A stretch of DNA of 29,679 nt from Elysia marginata (Eukaryota > Mollusca > Gastropoda > Plakobranchidae), in the NCBI GenBank assembly GCA_019649035.1, contig BMAT01011088.1, positions 141,004-170,682 on the forward strand. Reading direction: 5' to 3'. The notes beneath the pieces were generated by a model. It had not been told where the DNA came from. It ran no database searches and saw nothing but the letters and a program-made list of their open reading frames with translations. Positions within the stretch are counted from its first letter, which is position 1. Every line of letters begins with the position of its first letter. Below, one piece after another: positions 21,386 to 29,679 of the stretch. The position numbers were made by a program, and so were the translations under genes.

Positions 21386-23421
21386 CGACGATGATGATGA
21401 TGTGATGGTGATGATGATGATGATGAAGATGATGATTATCGGAATTACCTAAGAGGTAGGCGTGTAAGGGAACTGACTCATCCAAATTTCCTCAGGGGTT
21501 AACCAACGAGTGCATGCGATGACTAGCTTATATCAACCCGCACATGCAGTTGCGTTCACATTTGCTAACAAGACATGGCTAGCTACAGCTGACACCGGCA
21601 ATATCCGCAGGCACAACATCCGGACGGGATCCACTACTTTGTGCAGCTTTGATGAGAGCTCAGTGGGGTCAACTTGGCAGAGGTCAAATTGTAAGGCTGG
21701 TCAAAGGAGTTTTTCTTTTCCAAGTTATCATTCAATCTTGTAATGTAACATAATAACGTTAGCATGGCAGGTGCCAACCCTGATGCCGCCTTATCTTTAT
21801 TGGTATAATGCTAGTAGCTGATATAGACATATTTTACACCCATAAATACCTCAATCTTAGAGTCAAAACCTGCTGTTTTCTTTCTCAAACCATACGTACA
21901 TAAAAATTCAGCTAAAAAGCATTTGACACCCTGATCAGCTGTATTGTTACATTAAAAAACGTCTTAAGGCAGGACATATAATTTTTTGTAGCGTTTATTT
22001 AATCTGACAAAGTGAGGTGATTTTAGCTTGTACCAACTAAAACAATGTTCGTTAGGGTTTTCATTGAGTACAATGCAAATCTGGATTATATTCATGAGTA
22101 CGTAGGTTTCATATCAATATCATATTTGAGTCAAAATGATAACAAATGGATTTAAATTCTCGAAAGTAAAAACCTGTCTGCATGCAAAGAAATGTCTCTA
22201 CATTATCCTCTCCCAGCCTTCAGCAGCTTCTTGGATGCTAATATTGCTGCAGATCTGAAAACAAACATGAGCTCAAACGCAATAACAGGTAAACTTGCTA
22301 CTGATAGTATTCCCCTCTCGTGGTATTACATTTTGCTTACCTTGTTTGTCATAAAGTTCAGTTTCGAGCGAAAATCCTAGTTAACAGAGTTAAATATAAT
22401 GGATAATTAAATTTCAATCCCTAAAAATTGCAGTCTACTGTATGTATCCATCCATCTTTTTATCTACCTTTCTATCTATTTTCTTTTTTTTTTTATCTGT
22501 ATCAATTTTTCTTTTAGGTATCGATATTCAGACTAGTTTGATTTTTCTTTCCCACTCTATAAGAACTGACATGATCGACTAAAAATATGTTTCATGGGTT
22601 AGCCGAAGCCTTGTTTGGTGATAACACAATCTGTATAAAGACTCTTAAACGCTCGCTTTTCATTATTATTAACTAATTTGCTATCAGTGCTGAGCTTTAT
22701 CCTCGCAAAGTACTGCTCCTGTTTAAAGCGTTGGGATAAAATAACTCCCGACCTTGATCTACGTGCGAACAAATCGACAGTCACATTATGGTTGACATAT
22801 TTTGTTTCATACAGGAAGGATGTCTTTCTGTCAGCTTAAGTCATTCCAAGATGGCTACAATCCGCTACAGTAAGTGTTTCTTCCCATCATAATATGTAAT
22901 GATGTTATATACCATTAACCTCATCAGATAAAGTTTCTTCAGTTTCCTAATATATTTAATTAACAAGAACATATAACTGACTATAATAAAACACTTTGTT
23001 TCATCATTTATAACCAAGAAGTTCTGCTTTGAACAAGTACGCCTGGAGCGGTGACTGCCTATGTGTTATTTAGGTTGAGGCACTGATTTGATGACTTTGT
23101 AATCTTTTTATCTTGGCGGTACAAATTCTAACTAGATGCATTCTTTTCTGCTAGTTTTAGTCAAATTCATTATTACGTGGTGTTTTTTTGCAGTTTGGAC
23201 AAATGAAACTTTTTAGTTCATAGGTTTTTTTCTTGTTCTATTTTCATTTACATTAAACAGTTTAGGATGACGTACGATGAGCTTTATAAAAATGATAAAA
23301 AAAATATATTTTTTTGTTTTTCATCGAACTCGATTCTTTGGAAAGGTTGTCAAAGAAAAAAATGAATTATCTTTTCTCTTAAAAAATCAGCGCAACCAAA
23401 TTAATTAAGAACGTTATACCT

Positions 23422-23477
<56 letters not shown>

Positions 23478-25297
23478 GGTTAAGTTACAGTTACTTGACG
23501 ACATACGGAGGCCGCGGTTGGTCTTTGATAGACACAGACACCATGAGTCGCGTGTATGACAGTGGGGACATCATGGAAACGTTTTTCACTTCCGACGCTG
23601 CCACGGACAGCGACAAGGCAATCTACAACAGCTACTACCAATCCTCAAACTCTGCTCAGTCACAATACGTGGATAGAACATCTATCAACTGGGTGAGTAT
23701 CTCACACTGTTCTTCAATTCCTACATATTCTGCCGTGCATTCTGGCTTATATTACAATATTAACGGAAACAATTCGATCTATCTTTCGATCACCTTAAAC
23801 AAAGCCATTTCTTTTGAGTTAATAAACTTCCTATTGCAGATATCCAAATTATGCACAGACATTGGATTGGTTTATATGTGAGAATAGAAAAGGTCATTAT
23901 GCTTCTTATCATTGCCCTTAACTATCGTATTAGACCCGTTTAGTAAATCTGCTGTGTGCTTTAATGCTATCATGTTAGACTAACCGCATATTCTTTTCCC
24001 ACAAGTGGTGGTCTTGACTACACAATAACAATGAAATATCTATAAAGGGTCTCAAAAGACTCCCCAATTCTTCAAAAGTTGCACAATATATACCATACAA
24101 TGCTGTGAAACAAGCACAATGATAAGTCTAAGCGTTGTTGTGGAATTTCTAAAAAAAATACATAGAACCAATATTGATTGTGAGGATAAAATAATTCCAC
24201 TAAGCTCTTAGACCTTAAAACTTTACAGTATTGAGATTAAGAAACTGTTATACAAAATGTAATAAAATACACTTCAGGGCCCCAACCCCACAGCTATAGC
24301 TACTGGCAATATCAACGGCACCCAAGTGGTCGTGGTCGCTAACGGCAATGTAGGTGGTCTCTACACATTCTCCATCGATGTGGGCGGCAGTGGTGACCCC
24401 CAGGTCGCGTTTGAAGGCTTCATTAGGCGAGGAAGTCCAGGCTTGACCTGGGCTGATGCCTACAAACGCTCAGACGATGCTGTTGGCGAGCCCGGTATAG
24501 AGGACTTGCTGTAAGATGTTACTAGTTTGTATAATTGTAATGTCACTTATGTACACAAATATATTCTAGAGGTTTGCGCCAAAATGCCGATTTTCATCGG
24601 CTATTTTGTTATTTTAGACTGCAAGAAAAGCAAAAGCTCTATGTGTAGTACCACCTTTATCAAATAAAAAAAAATTGTGTTATTCATTTTGCGTGTGCGG
24701 GAGTCGGCAGAGGTCTAAAAGCTGAAAACAACATAGAATATAATCGTACGTAACTAAAGTGCAACTTGAAACAATAGTACATCTAGAGTTCTTTTCCCAG
24801 CAATAAATAACTAAGTTGTGTTAAGATTAATTGTAAAATTTCTTGAGGATAAGTCACTTAATTTAGCCCCAGTGACTCATTCATATTGGTGCGTGTAATA
24901 CTGCAGCTTTTAAAGAATTTATTATTGCATCTATCTAAAATTCATACACTTTTAGTACCGGTATTATATCTAATCACAATAATTCCTAAGTAATTTATTT
25001 TTTGGGTTGCCAAATAAAATTATTGAAAGTATTACATTTTACATTTTTAAATTAACATAAATCCCTACTCGTTTATTTTTTAAGCTTACATCCCTTTTCT
25101 TTATTATACTTTTTGTGTTCCTAAGTAACACAAAACCTTCCTATGCTCGCCTTTACGTTAACTTTCAACAATTATCTCTCTCTCATCCCAAACTTTTGCG
25201 CTGTAGCTGGATTGAAGACGAAGGACAGCATGTTGTTGTGGCTATAAGCAAGATTGCGGGAGTGGCAAGTTTTTATGAAGTGACGCTCCAGCCGTGA
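17042..25297 (+). CDS. msp130-like: MSP130-like secreted protein, gene C (complete, 12 exons)
   Basis: Coding exons: 17042-17225, 17842-17957, 18311-18455, 18840-19014, 19789-19936, 20935-21052, 21496-21690, 22217-22288, 22815-22869, 23479-23692, 24278-24510, 25207-25297. Total 1746 nt (581 aa plus stop), all in frame. Residues 1-20 are a signal peptide (VCITVLVVHLASS), then KVVLKPEGFVKL as in A and B. Conserved blocks: LEPNYVVVDDNNIAYIFIQ, SNNAIGRMDLQD, SLYQPAHAVAFTFANKTWLA, TTYGGRGWSLIDTDTM, GPNPTAIATGNINGTQVVVV. The family's acidic DASDRDGG block is changed to DTSYEDGG. Exon 7 could instead end at 21699 (donor gtcaaa), adding three codons. No GPI tail. Sequence is far from A and B but intron phases match. 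Function in extracellular matrix or mineral is inferred from the family. Confidence 0.87.
17226..17841 (+). other. Intron 1 of gene C
   Basis: 616 bp from gtaagc to gcaccag. Nothing recognisable. Confidence 0.7.
19015..19788 (+). other. Intron 4 of gene C
   Basis: 774 bp, T-rich, no element seen. Confidence 0.7.
19937..20934 (+). other. Intron 5 of gene C with a GC-richer island
   Basis: 998 bp. Bases 20053-20205 are clearly GC-richer than their surroundings and begin and end with imperfect inverted words (ttgcccgccgatga and, reversed, atgcccgctcatgg). This could be an old transposon remnant. The rest is ordinary AT-rich intron. Confidence 0.45.
21290..21437. repeat. GAT/GAA microsatellite in intron 6 of gene C
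   Basis: Interrupted GAT and GAA arrays end about 60 bases before the exon 7 acceptor. In the frame of exon 7 the plus strand reads mostly Asp and Glu, but a stop lies between it and exon 7, so it is not a simple extension of that exon. Confidence 0.9.
21691..22216 (+). other. Intron 7 of gene C
   Basis: 526 bp (517 bp if the later donor is used). No element recognised. Confidence 0.6.
22289..22814 (+). other. Intron 8 of gene C
   Basis: 526 bp; short TCTA/TTTC low-complexity near 22446-22500, otherwise nothing seen. Confidence 0.6.
23425..23476 (+). repeat. CT dinucleotide microsatellite forming the exon 10 polypyrimidine tract
   Basis: About 26 CT units run straight into the acceptor ccag of exon 10 of gene C (exon begins 23479). 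The repeat therefore serves as the polypyrimidine tract of an intron that genes A and B are predicted to lack (shown directly for B). Confidence 0.9.
23693..24277 (+). other. Intron 10 of gene C
   Basis: 585 bp; no recognisable element. An open frame runs some 60 codons past the donor of exon 10 but loses family resemblance immediately. Confidence 0.6.
24511..25206 (+). other. Intron 11 of gene C
   Basis: 696 bp; AT-rich, nothing recognised. Confidence 0.6.
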
Positions 25298-25302
25298 GAA
25301 AC

Positions 25303-25325
25303 AAAAAAAAAAAAAAAAAAAAAAA
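25303..25325 (+). repeat. Genomic A-run just after the gene C stop
   Basis: An uninterrupted run of about 23 A begins six bases after the stop codon (25295-25297). Oligo-dT could prime here, so cDNA ends at this point may be artefacts. Confidence 0.9.
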
Positions 25326-25493
25326 CATTGACAGGCAGGGTATGCCAAGGAGAACTACTGCAGTGGTCAGCGTGCATTACTAAAAAATGTTCATGTCCCC
25401 AGTCACACAAGTGTGAAAATTTAAAAGTTATCTCAAGTAGTATGTTTCAGTCTCAGATCCCACAACAAAGGTCTCTTTTATTTACATGCCCAT

Positions 25494-25499
25494 AATAAA
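25494..25499 (+). terminator. Candidate polyadenylation signal of gene C
   Basis: AATAAA about 200 bases downstream of the stop codon; the first canonical hexamer on this strand after the CDS that I noticed. Confidence 0.45.
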
Positions 25500-26349
25500 G
25501 AACAAGAGTTTGATAATGACATTGCTGTCGGTCCATCTCATTGCACTTTTTGCTAACAATATGTCTCGTTACATTAATGCAATTTAGCCGGATATCGCGA
25601 TTTTTACATTCCAAAGCATTGCTTTTTTAATCATACATTTTTCTGAGCTTTTCTCAATCTGCAAGTCAAAATTTTCACAACATTATCAGTGTATGGTGAA
25701 TATATATGTTAAAACTTTTGTGATTTCAAATATGAAGGATGTGAATTATCACAGGTCATTTTCTTAACTTGGAAATGCCGACATCAATCTCATTGCAGAG
25801 GAATATTTTAGTGCTTGTCTTTTTTTTTATATCTTTAAGTGTGCTCTAGTGATAAATTATTTGGCCATCTTGACTTCCTGCAGTGTTTCTATGGTAAAAT
25901 GTGTTAGTTTATCTCCAAAATCTATTACATTCAAAGTAAAGCTGCAAGTAACACATGTCTTGCAGAACTAAAGACAATATGATGTTGCACATAACAATTG
26001 AAATTATTGTTTTGCGACTTCCTAACGAAAAAATGAAAAAAAAAAAGTATGTGTCTTGCAACCAGTCCAAATGATTCGAATACTTCAAATTTACTTTTCA
26101 ATGTACATGTAAATTTTGAAGAATGGTTTTCCAAAACTATTTAGGCCTACTTGCATTTTTCAAGTTTTACTGTCAAGAAAAGCTTCCTATTTCTTTCTTT
26201 GTCTTTGCAAAAATACACATGATATTACGACAGTTGAGAGGGGCATTTTATCAAGTTTTGGTTGGAATGGTGTTTTATTCATGTTTACAGGTACCTCAAG
26301 ATAAAAAAAAATCATATAGGAGGCATAACTCTGACTTTAATGAAAGTAC
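25500..26349. other. Gene-free flank downstream of gene C
   Basis: AT-rich sequence without coding or repeat signals that I can support. Confidence 0.5.
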
Positions 26350-26475
26350 AATCACCGACTTTGTGGAAACCGCTTTTGAAACATCAAGTTTGGGGAAAAA
26401 CCGCTTTTCAAACACCGAGTTTGGATAAAAAAACCGTTTTTCAAACACCGAGTTTGGGGAACCGCTTTTCATACT
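26350..26475 (+). repeat. Short tandem repeat, unit about 32-34 bp
   Basis: Three to four copies of a unit close to aaccgcttttcaaacaccga + gtttgg + a short A/G spacer (starts near 26367, 26399, 26432, 26460). The first copy is the most diverged and the last is cut short. Confidence 0.8.
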
Positions 26476-27606
26476 TCTTTTTCTCTATTGTTTAAATCGA
26501 CACAATTATATTTTTTTTACGTTTTCACAAATGTTAATAATTTCATGAATTTTTTAAATGTTTCAAAGCTCAGAAAAACAAGTTAACATTGTCTTGGAAT
26601 GTAAAAATTCCAACATGAGACTCATTTGGACTTGTTGCAAGGTATGTTCCTATAGAGAATTTAATTGAACTACACATGACCTGATTGCTCAGAACTATCT
26701 CTGGCACCTACATGCATCAAATGAAATTTTGTGTCCAGCAGATTCCTGAAATCGCCTGTGGGACAACAGAATAAAGGTCCTATCTATTCTTGAAAGTAAA
26801 GTCCACCAGATGGTGAATACGAGCAAGCACTTGTAATGTTTGAACCTCATGGTTTCTACTCGAGTTATGAAAACAAAGCAGCATAGATAAATAGAATATC
26901 TAGTTGTTAACTACATAATTACACATCAAAGCTGTCGTTTTCAAGAAAGCATGCCTCTATAGAGTATCACACCTTTCAAAATTATTATGCAGTGATTATG
27001 TCATTTTTAGCTAGATGGGCTAAAAAAACCCCACCATGTTAGCGACTACAGCTCTGTGTGACATCACTGCGCAAGTTGAGCGGGCTGCCGGCAGAGGTGA
27101 GGGCTGTTAGGAGACGATAAAAACCACAAGTTACTGCTACGCATTCCATTGACTATCATGAATTTTTACATTTTACCTAGTTGTTTTTGTCTATTTTAAT
27201 TTGTTCAAATCTTGTTTAGCATTATCAAATGAATAGATTCATTTATTTTTTTATTAGGCCTAATATTTTTTAAAAAATTATTTAAGGCCTGAAAACTCTA
27301 CATCGTGAGGTTACAACGAAAATGTGCTTCATCAGATCACAATAGAAACGTTGAAAACATTTATGTATTTATTTTCTTAACATACCATCCTAAAAACACT
27401 TAGGTATCGGCATGCGTAAGACCCAATACATGTAGTAAGTTTATTACGGTGACAAAATGCAGCCCTCATAACCCGGGTTATTTCCGTCGCGCATAACAGA
27501 GCAATCATAGGCCTGTAACGATAGTAATAACACTATCAATAGATAGAATAATAAAATTATACTTATGAAGATAGTATTAGTGATGAAAGCAGAAAAATAG
27601 AAATAG
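26476..27606. other. Gene-free stretch
   Basis: No coding exon recognised. A GC-richer patch near 27048-27115 (gcgggctgccggcagaggtg) stands out from its surroundings but matches nothing I know. Confidence 0.45.
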
Positions 27607-27607
27607 A

Positions 27608-27671
<64 letters not shown>

Positions 27672-27706
27672 ATAGTAGTAGAAGCAGCAGTAGCAGTACT
27701 AGTAGC

Positions 27707-27767
<61 letters not shown>

Positions 27768-27881
27768 ATAGTAGTCGTAATAGTCGTAGAAATGTACTAA
27801 GGGTAGTAACAGTAGTAGTAAGCTTAGGAAGAGGAGGAGGAAAACAGCAATAGTAGTAGTAGCAGCAGCAGAAGCAGCAGT

Positions 27882-27934
<53 letters not shown>

Positions 27935-27952
27935 CATGTAGTAGTAGTAGAA
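27607..27952. repeat. Long interrupted AGT (TAG) trinucleotide array
   Basis: About 345 bp dominated by AGT units with AGC, AGA and TCG interruptions; longest pure blocks near 27711-27766 and 27883-27932. Confidence 0.95.
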
Positions 27953-27977
27953 GAAGAGGAAGAAAAATAAAAAGTTG

Positions 27978-28175
27978 TAGATCTTTGAGATTAATGACAG
28001 GCCCACAGTGTGAATGTAGATGATGATGATAAAAAAGAAGAAAAACAAGAAGAAGAAGAAGAAGAAGAAGAAGAAGAAGAAGAAGAAGAAGAAGAAGAAA
28101 GGGGCCTAGTTCTTTTAGATTAATAATAGACCTACAATGTGAATGTAGATGATAATTAAGAAAAAGAAGAATAGA
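27978..28175. repeat. Direct duplication (about 129-bp period) containing an AAG array
   Basis: A segment reading gattaatgacaggcccacag then tgtgaatgtagatgatgatg (27989 on) recurs diverged at 28118 on (gattaataatagacctacaa then tgtgaatgtagatgataatt). A pure AAG array of about 17 units (28047-28099) lies between the copies. Repeat-unit duplication with later AAG expansion is inferred. Confidence 0.75.
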
Positions 28176-28791
28176 CTAAGAGAGAGAGGGAGAGAGAAAG
28201 AGTAGGTACGGTATTTAAACCGATATAGGCCTAGATCAAGCAATGTATGGGCATGATACTGCGGCTGGCGCCGATTTCCATTCTGTCTCGGCGTAATTGG
28301 ATGGCCCATCTAGCTAACTATAACATAACACTGATTATATGATGGAGAAGAAAAAGTTTTGAGAATAACAAAATTAATGTCTCAAATACAAATGCATATG
28401 GATGTCGTAGTATTCTTTGAACATTGCATTATCTCTAAAAAAAAGAAATCAATTTTCTAGTTGCTTTAAAATTGCGAACTAACAAAAACAGAACAAAAAA
28501 GTGTAGGCCGTAATTTAAATTTCTGACATCTGTCTCATTTGGAGAGGTAACAAGACAAATGAAATGCATTCTATTATGTTAATTTGATGAAGAAAAAGTC
28601 TCAGGGTCGAACTTCAGGAAAATTGAACTGGTTGATCCCTGTATTCTATTGCTAAATTAGCTTGCTCCCTTTTTTTTTTACCAAAAAAAATGTCAAAACA
28701 ATCTCAATTTATATCTTTAAGTAAAAAGTTTATATGAAGCTTTCCTGCATGTTTAAATATATCAATTTGGCGTATGTCTATTGCTTCTGAC
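28176..28791. other. Gene-free stretch
   Basis: Short GA-rich run (28180-28202) and otherwise unremarkable AT-rich sequence. Confidence 0.5.
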
Positions 28792-28940
28792 TACAGTGCA
28801 GTCTGCATAATATGAACTTTGGGTTAAGATAAACTACTGTTTTGGTCCCTTTCATTTAAAATGTAACTGATTTAAACTTTAGATAAAACAAACTTTTTAG
28901 TCAGGCCCAGAGGGATTTATCTTAACAGGATTCCACTGTA
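28792..28940. mobile_element. Degenerate pogo/Tc1-like MITE
   Basis: Starts TACAGTGCAGTCTGCATAAT and ends GGATTCCACTGTA, so the termini are inverted TACAGTG words with decaying similarity inward, and the outermost TA may be the target site. Length (149 bp), TA ends and the CAGTGGAATCC-type terminus are typical of pogo/Tigger-like non-autonomous elements in general. Reading inward from the right end gives TACAGTGGAATCCTGTTAAG, which is similar to the start of the partial element at 29629. No ORF. Confidence 0.5.
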
Positions 28941-29628
28941 AAGTGATCGAGTCTAGGATAATGCCTACTGGGAATAGAGCTAAAAATTTGTGCTGTTTCA
29001 TAAACTGCCATATATGCATCTTTTCTGCTTCTTATCAAAACCATTGCATTTTGTACAAGGTTGGAAGATTTTAAGATATGAAATTTGTAGTGGGCATAAG
29101 AAGGTTTAAAGCTGAATTGCCTGAAATATAATTCTCTTTAAAATGATACAAACCTTCAACTTATAGAGGCTCCTGCACCCCACCACCTCACCACTGAGGG
29201 AAACATAGCTTGATCCATTTAACCACAACGCTTCTTATAAAGAAGTGTCACGCAAAAGGTCACTTGCTATTTTGAACGAGAAGATCCAAATCACACCAAA
29301 TGCAACTATTCAAAAGGCTAGAGTTTCTTTGAACTAAAAATACCCCATGGCCACTTTGAATTAGTGAGGGGAACGACTAACAAGAGACTTTGATTAACAC
29401 CCACACACACCCTTTGCTTTGCACAGTTCTGCCCAGGACAAACCAAAAGCAGTGTCTGCAGTGTAAGCCATATGAGAGATACTGCTTTTTTTTGTCCAAG
29501 GCAGAGTTGTGCTTAGTAGTTTTGGTCTAGGTCTAGCCTACTGTTATCAGCAATAGTATTTAGTTTTGGCCATTTGTAACATCAGTAAATAATGACTTTG
29601 CCAAGAACAGAAATTAGGCAAATACATG
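28941..29628. other. Gene-free stretch
   Basis: No recognisable coding exon or repeat. Confidence 0.5.
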
Positions 29629-29679
29629 TACACTGGAATCCGGATAAAGTCAACACCTTGGGACCGAAAAAAAGTGTTG
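29629..29679. mobile_element. Terminal repeat of a pogo/Tc1-like element cut by the window edge
   Basis: Begins TACACTGGAATCCGGATAAA and then GTCAACACCTTGGGACC, a pattern typical of pogo/Tigger-type termini and shared with the right end of the element at 28792-28940. The rest lies beyond the window. Confidence 0.45.

Noticed and set aside
27824..28048. Tyr/Leu homopolymer-like frame
   Set aside because: Reading of the AGT array on the minus strand.
1..29679. CRISPR array, bacterial operon or prophage
   Set aside because: Split genes with GT-AG introns and secreted animal-type proteins show eukaryotic DNA; repeats are microsatellites or transposons, not spaced CRISPR repeats.
1..29679. tRNA, rRNA or snRNA genes
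   Set aside because: No cloverleaf with box A/B pairs or conserved rRNA segments recognised by eye on either strand; a covariance search was not possible.

Overview
The window looks like animal nuclear DNA, most likely from a lophotrochozoan and plausibly a gastropod mollusc. It is AT-rich, carries many tri- and tetranucleotide repeats, and its genes are split into 55-261 bp exons with GT-AG introns. The taxon is inferred from gene family and genome texture, not from a marker.

Three paralogous genes make up the coding content. All encode secreted proteins of the MSP130 / choice-of-anchor I family (mesenchyme-specific cell-surface glycoprotein of sea urchins, also present in molluscs and linked to biomineralisation). 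I rebuilt them exon by exon by matching splice sites and reading phase. Gene A (minus, 427-3657) has exons 1-5 here and leaves the window at its left edge. Gene B (minus, 6298-13755) is complete: 10 coding exons, 575 aa. Gene C (plus, 17042-25297) is complete: 12 coding exons, about 581 aa. A and B are close tandem copies. C is an older paralogue, head-to-head with B. All intron positions and phases of B are kept in C, which has two further introns.

Layout: 1-3657 gene A; 3658-6297 spacer with a leader-exon candidate, a 215-bp palindromic transposon and a LINE-like fragment; 6298-13755 gene B; 13756-17041 divergent spacer with leader-exon candidates for B and C and a 9-N assembly gap; 17042-25297 gene C; 25298-29679 gene-free flank with triplet repeats and pogo/Tc1-like terminal repeats.

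The most interesting signals are: a mosaic of near-identity between A and B that points to recent gene conversion over exon 3, with a leftover exon end beside it; homologous leader exons upstream of A and B with short ORFs resembling an EF-hand loop; intron differences between A/B and C; and the near-perfect palindromic element. All three genes encode N-terminal signal peptides. The two complete ones lack a hydrophobic C-terminal GPI signal, so the products are probably secreted extracellular or matrix proteins.
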